Source: Brachypterus glaber (taxonomy: Eukaryota > Arthropoda > Insecta > Coleoptera > Kateretidae). Taken from it: 64,000 nucleotides of DNA. Positions 26,101 to 36,700 of this stretch are shown here, in pieces. Made by a program: the position numbers and the translations under genes. Every line of letters starts with the position of its first letter. The stretch's first letter is position 1. The notes under the pieces are model-generated. The model ran no database searches, had not been told where the DNA came from, and saw only the letters and a program-made list of their open reading frames with translations. Where the stretch lies: assembly GCA_958510825.1 (NCBI GenBank), contig OY294049.1, positions 6,262,001 to 6,326,000 on the forward strand, read 5' to 3'.

Positions 26101-26565
26101 ATAATGGTCTATTACATAAGCTTTATGTAATAGCATAGTCGAATTATCCAAAATCATATATTCGAACGTATGAAGCAGGACCTTGCAGGACTGTGTAATG
26201 GACAATTATAAACAATAAATACATATAAATACACATCGCGTGGGCACTCGTATTGAAGGGGGGTATAACTTATTTAGCAACTGTCATATCAACTGAAAAA
26301 AGCTTTACACATAATTTTCTGTAACAAAAAAAGTTGTTAACTCACACAACTTATGGAGGCATTTTCAAATTTATATTTTATAAATCATTAATATTAAAAA
26401 AAATATATTTTTCTAGGTGGCAGGCCCCCAGGGTATGACAGAGTTAGAGGAGCTGAAATAGGTAATAAAGATTTTGAATTGGACATTCTAGAAGAAGCTT
26501 ATACCACTGAGCATTGGCTAGTTAGGATATACAAAGTTAAAGACATGCCCAATAGGGGCACTTAA
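20115..26565 (+). CDS. STT3A: Oligosaccharyltransferase catalytic subunit STT3A
   Basis: Catalytic subunit of the ER-membrane oligosaccharyltransferase, which transfers the lipid-linked glycan to asparagine in N-X-S/T sites. Eight exons: 20115-20214, 20278-20434, 20856-21225, 22842-23033, 23126-23518, 24013-24631, 25480-25632 and 26417-26565. The sum is 2133 nt, or 710 residues (human STT3A 705). Hallmarks are present: FDPYFNYR at residues 52-59 with its acidic metal ligand, SYDNEG near 169-174, SVSEHQP in exon 5, and the acceptor-recognition WWDYG at about 533-537 followed by [10 protein letters not shown]. Many hydrophobic segments fit the 13-helix topology. The C terminus stops soon after [18 protein letters not shown]. 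It lacks the basic extension of STT3B, so I call the A paralogue. Introns 3, 5, 6 and 7 hold repeats. Confidence 0.95.
21318..22525. mobile_element. 1.2-kb foldback in STT3A intron 3
   Basis: Left arm blocks (GAGATACAAGATC at about 21391, AATAATCTGAAAGAAAAATT, TTTTAGATTCAAGAGTGTAA) return as complements in the right arm (22190-22490), centred near 21940. The left tip is ACAGGGTGCCC. Half of the same family is at 50138-50720. No ORF with recognised domains. Confidence 0.8.
23705..23947. mobile_element. Palindromic MITE, GCCCGAACTAGAAGA family, copy 2
   Basis: Left arm with GGGACATTATTCAGTATTAA and CTATAGCCCGAACTAGAAGA, inner pair ATGGCGGACGTTTTT / AAAACGTCCGCCAT, and a right arm cut short after GGTTCGGGCTA. 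It lies in STT3A intron 5. Confidence 0.75.
25144..25415. mobile_element. 272-bp MITE with ACTTGTTAGTACATGAT ends
   Basis: Inverted termini of about 30 bp begin ACTTGTTAGTACATGATAAA on the left and end TTTATCATGTACTAACAAGT on the right. The interior shows no ORF. It is in STT3A intron 6. Confidence 0.85.
25650..26070. repeat. Degenerate ~140-bp tandem repeat, three copies
   Basis: Markers CGCCATAGAAAA and ATCAGATTTCC recur about every 125-150 bp (CCATAGAAAA near 25693, 25814 and 25963). Each unit also has a TTGCCAAAAC/TTGCGAAAAC block and a GGATTCnnGGGG block. The array lies in STT3A intron 7. Confidence 0.75.
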
Positions 26566-26830
26566 ATGTTTTTTTTATACTCAAACGCTAATCATACACG
26601 AAAAAACATACATCATGACGAAATTTTGATTTTAAGGGACCTAGTATTAAAAATATATTAATTTCTTCAGCTTTATATAATGGTCCTGTATAACTAAAAA
26701 ATCTCATAACATAAATCTCATATAAATTATTAATAATTAACTTTAGGATATTTTTTGTATTAGTATGCTGTAAGATTTTATAAATAATAATATTAAAAAA
26801 GACAAATGTAATTTAAAATAATATACCACT

Positions 26831-26836
26831 TTTATT
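26831..26836 (-). terminator. Poly(A) signal of CRLS1
   Basis: Reverse-strand AATAAA 30 bases beyond the CRLS1 stop codon. STT3A ends 266 bases away on the other strand, so this pair is also tail to tail at close range. Confidence 0.5.
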
Positions 26837-26865
26837 AACTAAAAAAAATCTTAATTTAAAAATAG

Positions 26866-28990
26866 TTATTTTACTTTCTTAAGAAATTTGTATGTATTTT
26901 TTGATAAAACATAACTTAATCCAGCTGCGATAGTTGTACCACCGGTAATATACCTACAAAAAAGAACTATTGTCAGCAGTATATTCTTACTTTATTTGAA
27001 TGTTTTTTTTTTGAGAATTTTTCTTACCATAAACATTCCAATGCAGGGTGTCCAACGTACTGAAAAACTGGAGCAGCTAATGTAGACCCAACTAATAACA
27101 ACTGCACTGCTGTATTTACTTTACTTATAAAAGTAGGTGCCAATTGGGCTGTAGCATGTGTAGCATCAAAATACCTGCTAAAAGTTCGCTAAAAAGTGCA
27201 AAAACTGTTATGTTAATCTATTTTTTTTAGGATAATAAGTGAATAAGGCCACGCGAAAAGGGTCCTGAAGGGTAAAAATAGTTATTCATGTACAGGGTGA
27301 TCCAGAATTCCCGCCCTCATTTTTCTCGAAAATGTTGTAAGAAATATTAAAAAAAAATCATAAACCCGATATTTTTACCAGTTTTGACCCACACCTCCAA
27401 TAATATATTTAATTTTTAAACCTGCAATATTTTAAATTAAAAAAAAATACGTGACGTCATGATGGATTCATACCGCCTCCCTTCATTATTACAGTTTGTC
27501 GCGCTAGAGCTAACCCCCTAGTACATGATGTAATTGATGGCCCCTATTTTTGTTTTTTAATCACTTACTGGTGGTGGGAGGGATCTATATCTTATGACAA
27601 ACCCTGCTATAACCAAAATTACATCTCTGGCTACTATTAAACTGGTTAAGGCTATAGGAATTAGGTCTGCATAAGTGAGAGTCAAAAATAAAGTTGCTAT
27701 TAAAACCTTATCTGCCATTGGGTCAAGAAAACTGCCCATTTTTGAAGACTGGCCTTCCCATGTTCTTGCTATCCATCCATCAAGCTAAAAAATTGTTACA
27801 ATCAAAAATACTGCTAACAAAAACATAATTTCCCCTATGCTACTTTTTATAATAATAAAAACAAATTGTTTAAAAACTTTTGAAAAAAAAAATCTCAGAT
27901 AGTTTTTAGCCCCTTTGCCATCCCGATTTTTATTAAAATCAATCGCAACAGGTTGTTTCAAATTCTTGAGATTTTGTGGCCACAAAATTTCCCAGACCAC
28001 AGACTGCATAAAAAAACGTAAAAACGTGAAGAAATGTAAAAAAACAATACAAATTTTTATTTTACCAATGTAAGACTTTCCTGGGCAAAATAATACTATT
28101 GCTAGTAAAATGATACATACAAAAAATAAAACTAAGGTTTTTTAAGTTTTTTTTTGTCAAATAGCCTACCCCGATTTTACTAAAAACAACATAGCCGAGA
28201 ACTTTAGATAAGGAGCTTATGTTGCAAGGTATTTATTTTAAAGCTTCAAGTTATTGGTCGCAAGTTTTACACGATTTTTTTCGCGAAAACTGCATTTTTT
28301 GCATAAAAAAACGGCCAAAATTAAAAAAGATACTTAAACTCATGTCTTGTCAAGACTTTTCAGCTTGTTATAGTAGGGAAAATTTTAAAAAATGCCAAAA
28401 TAAAATTTAATTTACCCAATCTGTAACTGCAGCCACTCCCAATATAGCTAGAGCATAATTGAACTCAGCCTGTACAATAAGCACTCCCAGATATGGAGAT
28501 ATCATTATTCGTGAAATGCATAGAAAATTGGGTATAGTATAAATATTTTCTCTCTAAAATATTTAAAATTAAACAATATTCTTATATAATATTACCATAT
28601 TACCTCTACAACTTCTTCTACCTTGCCTTTAACTTTATCTTTAGTATCTTTAATATCTTGTAATAGGAAGGTACCTTTTTCTTTCAGTCGTAACTCTGTA
28701 TTTTTTAGACTGTCTTTCTTATGCTGTATATACGTTTTAAATTCATTTTTAACTTTAGTTTTTGAATTTGTGAAATCTGTGTTTTCTTTATCTGTTGAGG
28801 AACATAGTGAACGTAAAACACAATTACCCAAAACATTGCTTTTGACAATATTTATCATTAATCCATTTTTGTGAATACTTTGGTAACTACTAGAATTTGA
28901 ATTTTGATCTAAGCTTAGCGTTAAACAAGATCTACAGTTTATGTTGTATATGTTTCTACAAATTAATTGAAAGCGAGTTATGGTGTTCAT
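26866..28990 (-). CDS. CRLS1: Cardiolipin synthase (CDP-alcohol phosphatidyltransferase)
   Basis: Joins phosphatidylglycerol and CDP-diacylglycerol to make cardiolipin in the mitochondrial inner membrane. Five exons in transcript order: 28990-28604, 28553-28416, 27784-27569, 27188-27028 and 26953-26866. They total 990 nt, or 329 residues (human 301). The CDP-alcohol transferase signature spans the exon 2/3 junction: D174-W-L-D177-G178-W-I-A181-R182, then G192-x3-D196-x3-D200. [20 protein letters not shown] follows, typical of eukaryotic CLS. The first 130 residues are basic, rich in Ser, Asn and Lys and poorly conserved, fitting a mitochondrial leader. I start at the ATG at 28990 because a TTTTTTAG acceptor lies just upstream at 29011-29018, suggesting a 5' UTR intron. 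The longer open frame upstream is then intronic. It is on the same strand as NDUFAF1, about 300 bp downstream of it. Confidence 0.93.
26994..27027. other. Short CRLS1 intron segment, nothing found
   Basis: T-rich acceptor side of the last CRLS1 intron; no feature seen. The larger CRLS1 introns (27189-27568, 27785-28415) also show no gene; the first of these contains an ACAGGGTGATCC tip at 27292. Confidence 0.4.
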
Positions 28991-29305
28991 TTTTACATGG
29001 AAGATATAACCTAAAAAATTGAAAAATAGTTTTAAACAGTAACCAATGAGTAATGTATTCAATACCTTTATTAAAAACATGTACTCTTACATTACTCTGG
29101 AGAACTAAGTCGGATTTTTAATTAAGAATGCGGAATATCAAAACTAGCTCATGACGTTCTTCTGAACATTTAAACTACTTTTTATAGATTTTGGAACTAC
29201 TAAGACTAAATGGACATTTGAGTGTTTTTCTCATTTAAACAAAAGTATTAAAATTTTCTATATATTTTTTTATACAATATGTATATTATTTTAAAGCTTT
29301 ATAAT

Positions 29306-30399
29306 TTAAGTTGAAACAATATATTTCGGCATAGTGTACATCTCATATGCAAAATCTTCTGTGTGATTTTGATCATATTCCACTCCAATATAGTCAATTT
29401 CTAAGGAAAAATCACCATCAAATCTCTCAGCTGCTGTAATACCAAAACTAGTAATTTTATCCAGAGGAATAGATACTTGCCTATCTTGCACTCTGCCTTT
29501 AGCAGCCAAAAAGAATTTTGAAAAAGGAATCTAGAAAATTAAAATTTTAGATACATATTAGTTGTACCCAGCTAACAGATTTATCTTCAAAACATTTATT
29601 CTATTTAATATTTACCCTAACATGCTGCCAGTATGGACCACCCCTTGTGTATAAAACATAATGATACATATCATTCCAAGTTATATCAAAATATCCTCTG
29701 GTGTTTATGTTTAATAAATAAGATCTTCCATCACCTCTGACTCTCATAACTAGCATGTTATAACTTGTCCAGTCCAAATGTGCTTCCCTTTTAAAAGATT
29801 TCTAAAAAATAATCATTAATAAAAATAAATTTGCATTAATTTTTCCTATCTTCTACATTATACTTACTCTGGCTCTAAGAGTTCTTATATTACAATATCC
29901 AGCCCTTTTAACTTTTCCATCCTTAGGCACCTTCATTGATAAATGCCCTGAAAAAAGCCCCTTTCCATACTGAGTTAACGTCAAAGCACTTGTACTATAA
30001 CCTTCATTATTATCAAAATCGTTGGTACAAATCCATTTTTTTAATGAATCTTCTTCATCAAATTGCCAAAATACATCTACTTCGCCAGGCCTAAAAATCA
30101 ATAATGGATCCCCTTCAAAATGTTCCTTAACTTCTTGAGACCATAATGCTACTTCTTTTTTTAGTTCTTTTAATCCTTCTCTTAGGCGCTCTTTTAAAGG
30201 AGGTACTGGCCTATTATCTAAAATATGTAAAAACCTATTAATTGAAAAAAATAAATAACGGAAATAGATTACCTTTATAGCCTCCTTTGTCGTCTGGTTC
30301 CCAAAATGCATTTGAAACGGATGATGTCTTAAAATTTCTGGTAAAAGTTATATTCCTAATTACATTATTACCAATTAAGTGTCTGTATATTTTAAACAT
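29306..30399 (-). CDS. NDUFAF1: Complex I assembly factor NDUFAF1 (CIA30)
   Basis: Chaperone of the mitochondrial complex I assembly (MCIA) complex, matrix side. Four exons in transcript order: 30399-30273, 30217-29868, 29801-29616 and 29530-29306. They total 888 nt, or 295 residues (human 327). The N terminus [19 protein letters not shown] is basic and hydrophobic like a mitochondrial presequence. A lysine- and glutamate-rich helix follows ([19 protein letters not shown]). The CIA30 domain then begins with [14 protein letters not shown] and carries [44 protein letters not shown] and [13 protein letters not shown]. The ATG at 30399 is chosen because the upstream in-frame extension has no ATG. 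It lies head to head with separase. Confidence 0.95.
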
Positions 30400-30757
30400 T
30401 ATATAAGGAGTTTTATCCACAAAAGTAGTAATACTTTTGTGGTTTTATCACATATCTTTTTGAGGTTAGGTTGAGTTTTCTGACAATGTTGCAATTGAAC
30501 TACTATCGCTGCTACTATCATGACAGTTTGTTTTGGTTCTAGGAAATCGCAATTCTAAACTATTTGGGAACATGCGCAGATATGTTTGAGGTTTGCGCAG
30601 TCGCAACTGCGCTGGTTGTTTTATGTTGTTTGTTGCTAACTTAGTGTATGTAAACGGTTTTTTAAAAGTGTTTTATCATAACGAAAAAGTTGCCTTTTAC
30701 TTTTTGGTAGAAACACTTCATGTTATGACAGTTCTGTCTGTGGTGACACGTATTGTT
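30400..30757. promoter_or_regulatory. Divergent promoter region of NDUFAF1 and separase
   Basis: Only 357 bases separate the NDUFAF1 ATG from the preferred separase ATG. The stretch 30565-30612 is locally GC-rich and holds GCGCAGT-type repeats (CATGCGCAGA, TTTGCGCAGT, AACTGCGC). An ATG at 30583, out of frame with separase, would open a short upstream ORF. No other element could be named. Confidence 0.4.
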
Positions 30758-33700
30758 ATGGAAGTAGAAAATTTGAATGATGTAAATTTTCTTTTAAAAG
30801 AACTAAAGAGAAACAGTTTGGAAGGTTTAGATTACCAAAGTAAGGTTAGTTTTTTTAAATTTCTTGGCAATATTTTATGAATATAATTTCAGGACTTCTA
30901 AGATTTGAAGCTCAACTTTATCTAGAAAAGAAAAATGAGTTAAAAGCCATATATAATTTAACAGAATCCCATGCACCTGGCATGCGTGAACCTTATTCTT
31001 TAAAGGCAAATACAGAAAACTCAAAATTATATGCTTTAAATATAGTAAATCCTGATTTGGAGAATGGTATACTTTTAATGTTAAAGCAGTTGTCTGAGAT
31101 GCCCAAAGGTTTATATTTAAATATAATAATATATTTATTTAATTTAAAGCATTAATAACACAGCCACACAAAAAAAAAATTATGTGCCAGCAGGGCTGGA
31201 CAAAGCCAGCCTGGGCCCTCCATTTTTCCTCTGAAAAAAAAAAAAGCTTTACCCCTGGCAGAAAATTTCGGCCGGGCCCCCCGTTGGAGGCCCAGGCCCT
31301 GGGGAATCTTTCCCCCCTGAATCCAGCCCTGTGTACCAGAGACTAGACCAACACATTTTTAAATTTTTGAGAACCTAGCAACCTCAAAAATATAAAAATA
31401 TGTTGGTCTAGTCTCTGGCACATGAAAATTTTTTTCTGTGGCTGTCTAATTTTTGTATTTCAGAATGGACCCTAGTACAACTAACACCTCAATATAATCC
31501 ATCAGACCAATTTAACTTGAACACAGACAAAATAAATACCCCTGCACTACATGTAACAGTGTTTAATTGTGGCAAGAAACAAATAAACCCATTTACAGTA
31601 AATATACCTTGCCCGGTAGACAAATTAAGTGGGAAAAATATAGAATTAATTCAAGAAATGCATGATATAGTAAAATCAAGTAAATCAAATTTTTTAATGG
31701 CTAAAAATCAAAAAAAGGGACCAAAGACTGGTTGTACAAATCCCCAAACAAGATCAGTTGTTGATAATAGAACAAAAAATTTAATTCAAGATGTACAAAA
31801 TATTTGGCTACAAGAATGGAGATGCCTCTTTGTGGGAAAGTTGGTTGATGAATCTCTAGAGTTAAAAGTGGCAAGAGAAGTTAAGGAATATTTAAGGAAA
31901 GAGTGAGTTTAAAAATTTATTTTCATTCCCCAATAAATTATCTTTGTCTCTAAACAAAATATTTCGTTATGAATACCATAAGGTTTTCAAAAACTCATAA
32001 TTATTTAGTTACAAAACTATTTTTTTATTTAAAAAATATTTTTTGTTCACTCAGTATTTTCAAACAAAAATTAACAGTGATTGACCTCTATAAAGGCAAA
32101 AAGTTTGTGCCATTAATGTGTATGACTGGTAAAGCAGCATCTATAATTATCAGTTTACCATTAGTTTATTTTCCATGATTTGGTAACACCACGGGGTTTT
32201 TGGGTTCGCTGATTACGAATCTGGCGCCAGTTTTCCAAAATTCAAAATGGCGGATCCAATATGGCGAATGAGATTTTTTCTTTCTTTTTCACGGAGAATT
32301 TAATCCGCCAAATTGGATCCGCCATTTTGAATTTTGGAAAACTGGCACCAGATTCGTAATCAGCGACCCAAAAAACTCCCGAGTACCAAATTTCAAGCAA
32401 ATCCGAGCAACTTTAAAAAAATTTAATCCGCCATATTGGACCGCCATTTTGAATTTTGGCAGCCCCAAAAACTGCTGAGTAACAAGCAAATCCGAAAACT
32501 AATCCGCCATATTGGATCCGCCATTTTGAACGCTAACTTTTAAATTCTGACCTCGTATTCAGATTCAGCGACCCAAAAACATACAATATGTTAATATCAG
32601 GTTTTTTCAAGAAAAATTTTTTTCAGCACATTTTTGGCACGAAAACTTTATTTTCACTGCACTTTGGAGGGGTTAAAAGCATGGATTTTTATATATTTTT
32701 TTGTTTAATTGATTCATAATATAATATATTTGTCTATATTGGCGCCCCACACTTTTAATTTTAGTTACAGGCGTTTTCTGATGTTGTTATTAAAGCTATC
32801 AAAACAAAATTTATAACAGTTAATAGGGACCCAGTAAGCTATTATTCTGTCCAAAGAAAACTGTTGGAATGTCTTTTGTTTTTGAGTTACAGCTAATTTT
32901 TGTTGGCAACTGTAGGTTAAAAACGATAAAATATAAAAATTTACGATTTTTTCTTCATCATGTACAATTTGTTTTAACCAAATAACTTATATTTTTTTAT
33001 CAAATTCTAAAAATTGTTTTCTTGATTACCACACATAATTTGGACTTTGGATATTAGTATTTTTTAGTTTTGTATTCGTGTTTGTTCAAAAATGTAAAAA
33101 ATTGAAATAAAAGAAAAAAAAAGTTGTATCATAATCTTTTTTCATTGCAAAATAAAATTATGTGCAATATAGGGTTAAACAAAATATTAAATCGTATAAA
33201 ATTAGTAAAACTGAACAGTTTTGTTATTTTTGTTTAGGAGTTTTTTTTTAGGATTGTAGATATCCCTGCAAATGAAAATATTTTACCCATATTAATGTCT
33301 GTAGCAAAATCGTCTGGTTATGGAAATTTATCTTCAAATGACATTGGCAAGGCTGTAAAAAATTGTTTTCCAAATTTATCTACAAAGCTTTTGAAAAAGG
33401 TTGTTATTTTTATGAGATCTGTTGCAGACAAATATGCTTTACACATTAAAGAAAGACACCCTGTGATATTAATTGTAGATGATGTAAGTATCTGCATTAC
33501 CTAATTTAGGGGACAGACCCAGCAAAACATTACCAACGGACCATCACTGGGCCAAGTGACGGCTCGTCGATAAAGTTTTGCTGGGAGAGATCGCTTAAAT
33601 GTATTTTTGATTTGCGCCTAACCGTTAAGCCCGTTTTCAACAGGAAAGCTAATATTTAAATCCGTGAAATTTTCACTAGTGGCGCCTTTGCTTCAGATTT

Positions 33701-36700
33701 CCAGCTGTTTGGAAGTATGCAAGAAACTCCTTGAAGGACAGACAGACAAACACTTCATTGATTTTAGCGTTTTAGCCGTTTAGTCCGTCCAATTTTCAAT
33801 GGTGCCGCCTTTGCTAATTTTGTAAATATTTTTTTCTTTTATTTTTTGTCCCACAGGCCACCCTTCAAAATTTTTTGGGGTTTCAGACTTTTCTCATCAG
33901 CAGACCTAGGTTACGGACTTGCATGTTAGGTTTCAGATTTGCAGCTGTTTGGGAAGTACAGTCGGACCTAGCGTGTCTCGCATTGTTTATTTAAGAATAT
34001 ATTTATACTATTTTTTTTACATTTAATTACAGTTAATGTAAATAACTTAGTAACTTGTCCAGTCTCCATTTGCGTCAGTGATCGCCTGGCATTGTCGGAG
34101 CATACTTTGAACAAGATTTTTTGCATATTGCTTAAATATGTACTTTTTCCCGCGAAGCTGGCTACACAACTTGCTCCGATGTTTGGGGTCGTTGTCCTCT
34201 TGAAGGATCCACTGCTTATTTTTATCGTCATACTAACGTTTGGCAGTCGGTATAAGGGCTTTTTTTTGTAAATCTCGACCATTTTTTTAGCGTTCAAGTT
34301 GTACGTAAAGAGAAATAAAAATCCAAAACCTTTTTCCGAGAGACACCCCCAAACATGAATCTTTACAGAGTGTTACGGTTCGCTGGACCAATCGGTTGGT
34401 GGAGGATGTCCAGGCCCAGGCGGTGATAACGTAACCCCAAAAGGAAGCTTCATCGGTAAAAATAACCTTGATCCAGTCTCAATCGATGTTCCCTTGGCCC
34501 ACGCGAATCGTTTTTCTCTCTGTTTTACTCAACAAAGGTTTCTTTATTGTACTTCGCCACTTTAAGTCGTGAGCCTGGAGATTGGAATTGTTTCATGTGT
34601 ATATCTAAACCTTTCTGCATCAGTTTTTTTGCCCCTTGGAGCATGGTTATTTGAGGATTCTGCGAAAACGTGTTTAAAATAATTTTTTCGTGCTTAGCCG
34701 ACACCTTTCCTGTTGAGCCATGATCTGGTAAGTCGTCAACATTTTTCGTATTGTTGACGAATGTCTTTGACTTCCCCATATAATTTGCAGCCGCTGTAGG
34801 CGTCATTTTCGGACCTTTCGGGTGCAAACAGAGGAAGACAGCCTCGAACCGTGATGCGTACGCAGCACTCATGTTTTAAAACGTGCTGAGTCACTAAAAA
34901 TAAGGTTCAGAAAAAGTCTCTATAGCTTTGTTCGGGATACGCTAGAATCAGTTCTGGACTACTGTTTATTGGTTATTTAAAGTCACATGGTAATAAGGAT
35001 TAAACCTCCATTGGTCAGAACCAGTTCTGAACTCGAATCTCGAACAAGCCTTATGTACAAAGCATTGTCAGTCAGGAAGTAAAGCATATCCCCGAAAAAA
35101 AAAGTTGGGCTCTCTCTTACCGACTACACGTTATAGGCGACACGCTCTTACTTGACCGACTGCAAAAAACTTCTGGAAGAAAAGACAGACAACTCATCGA
35201 TTTTATTATACCTATACATACAGGGTGGCCCAACTCTATTTAACCAACGATTTTCTCGAAAACTAAAAGAGATAATCAGGTTCTGCAAAAACCACCTTAA
35301 ATGACACAGTAATAACTATAAATAAAAAGTAGCCAAAAAGAAAATCCACCCCTTAAACCTTCCCCCTAACTTACCCATAACTTTATTTTTGTAAATATCA
35401 CCCCTATAATTTTTAAGTTGTTTTGCATAGACCTTGAGCCTGTGAATACAATATTATTAGTTAAACATGGCAGGTCGTAAAACGTTTTATTGTTATAATT
35501 TTTAAAAAGTTTTTAATATTTCAAATAAATATAGATTTTTAGATGACTCAGAATTAGCTTTGTTGATTAATATTAAAGATTGATGGTAAGTGTTTGTATT
35601 ATATAGTTTTTTACGTTTTTGTTTTGCGGTTTTTGTGTTTTATAGTTAGATATACTTACCAAATAATAAACAATACTTCCTATTACTATACAGTATGTTT
35701 ATAATTTATAATATTAGAGGTTTTTGCTCTTTCTCTGACTTTCAATAATTCATGTACAACATTTGTGTTTTGTGTTTGTTAGCTTTTAAATTATTATTTA
35801 ACTTTTTGTTTTTTCCTTTTTTTTTTTCTTAATGTTTCTTTGCTTTCTAAAATGTACCATTTATATTCTAGCTCTGAAGAAGGGTAAATATATGCCCGAA
35901 ACCGGTAAGCTGATCTAATACTGTTTTTTATTTAACTTTCCCCTAACCCGAGACAAGCGTAACTTAAATAATTTTGGGAAAAGAACTATTTATATGGTAT
36001 TAGTTATGTTTATGGAGTAAATGTATGTGTACAATGGTAGGCATTGCAATGCCATGGTTTATAGCAAAAAGTTTCCTTAATCCTAAATCTCATATTAATC
36101 AAGTTAATAGTCTAATAAATCGGTTCATTACACATTTCAAAACGTCATCATTCTTTTTAAAGGGATTAAAATTTGTGTATTAAAGATTATTATTATTCCC
36201 AGCAAAACTTTAACGACGGGCCATCACTGGAATTAGACACTGGTTTATACGAAAAGGATTTTCTTTAAACTCTTATATTTTTAAACGTTTTTCACTACTT
36301 CTTTAACTGAAAAATAGCAACCAAGCAAGCTCAAGTTCTATCCAATGCAACCGAAAAAATATGGGGGTGCTATTTAAAAAGATAAAGTTAGGGGTAAGTT
36401 GTTGGGGGGGGGGGGAAGGGATAATTTTTATTTTTGTCTAATTTTATAGATATTGTTAACAATACAATAAAAAGACAATTGTCTTATTTTAAATCGCTTT
36501 TGCAGAAATCTCTTTTAGTTTTCCGGAAAATCGCTGTCAAATATATATAGTTGAAATCAGGGGGTGGGGTTTAAATGTTGTTTACCCCTTATCAACTTTT
36601 AAATAGCAAGTATATTATATTAGACAGCTCAAGATCTACCCAAAACAACCCAAAAATTATAGGGGTGGCATTTAAAAATATAAAGTTGGGAGTAAGTTGT

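Noticed and set aside
28991..29080. Longer CRLS1 N terminus
   Set aside because: A TTTTTTAG acceptor lies between the upstream Met and the chosen ATG, so the extension is most likely intronic.
30623..30757. 45-residue upstream extension of separase
   Set aside because: It is dominated by Phe, Val and Leu like translated T-rich leader sequence. It is kept only as an alternative start.
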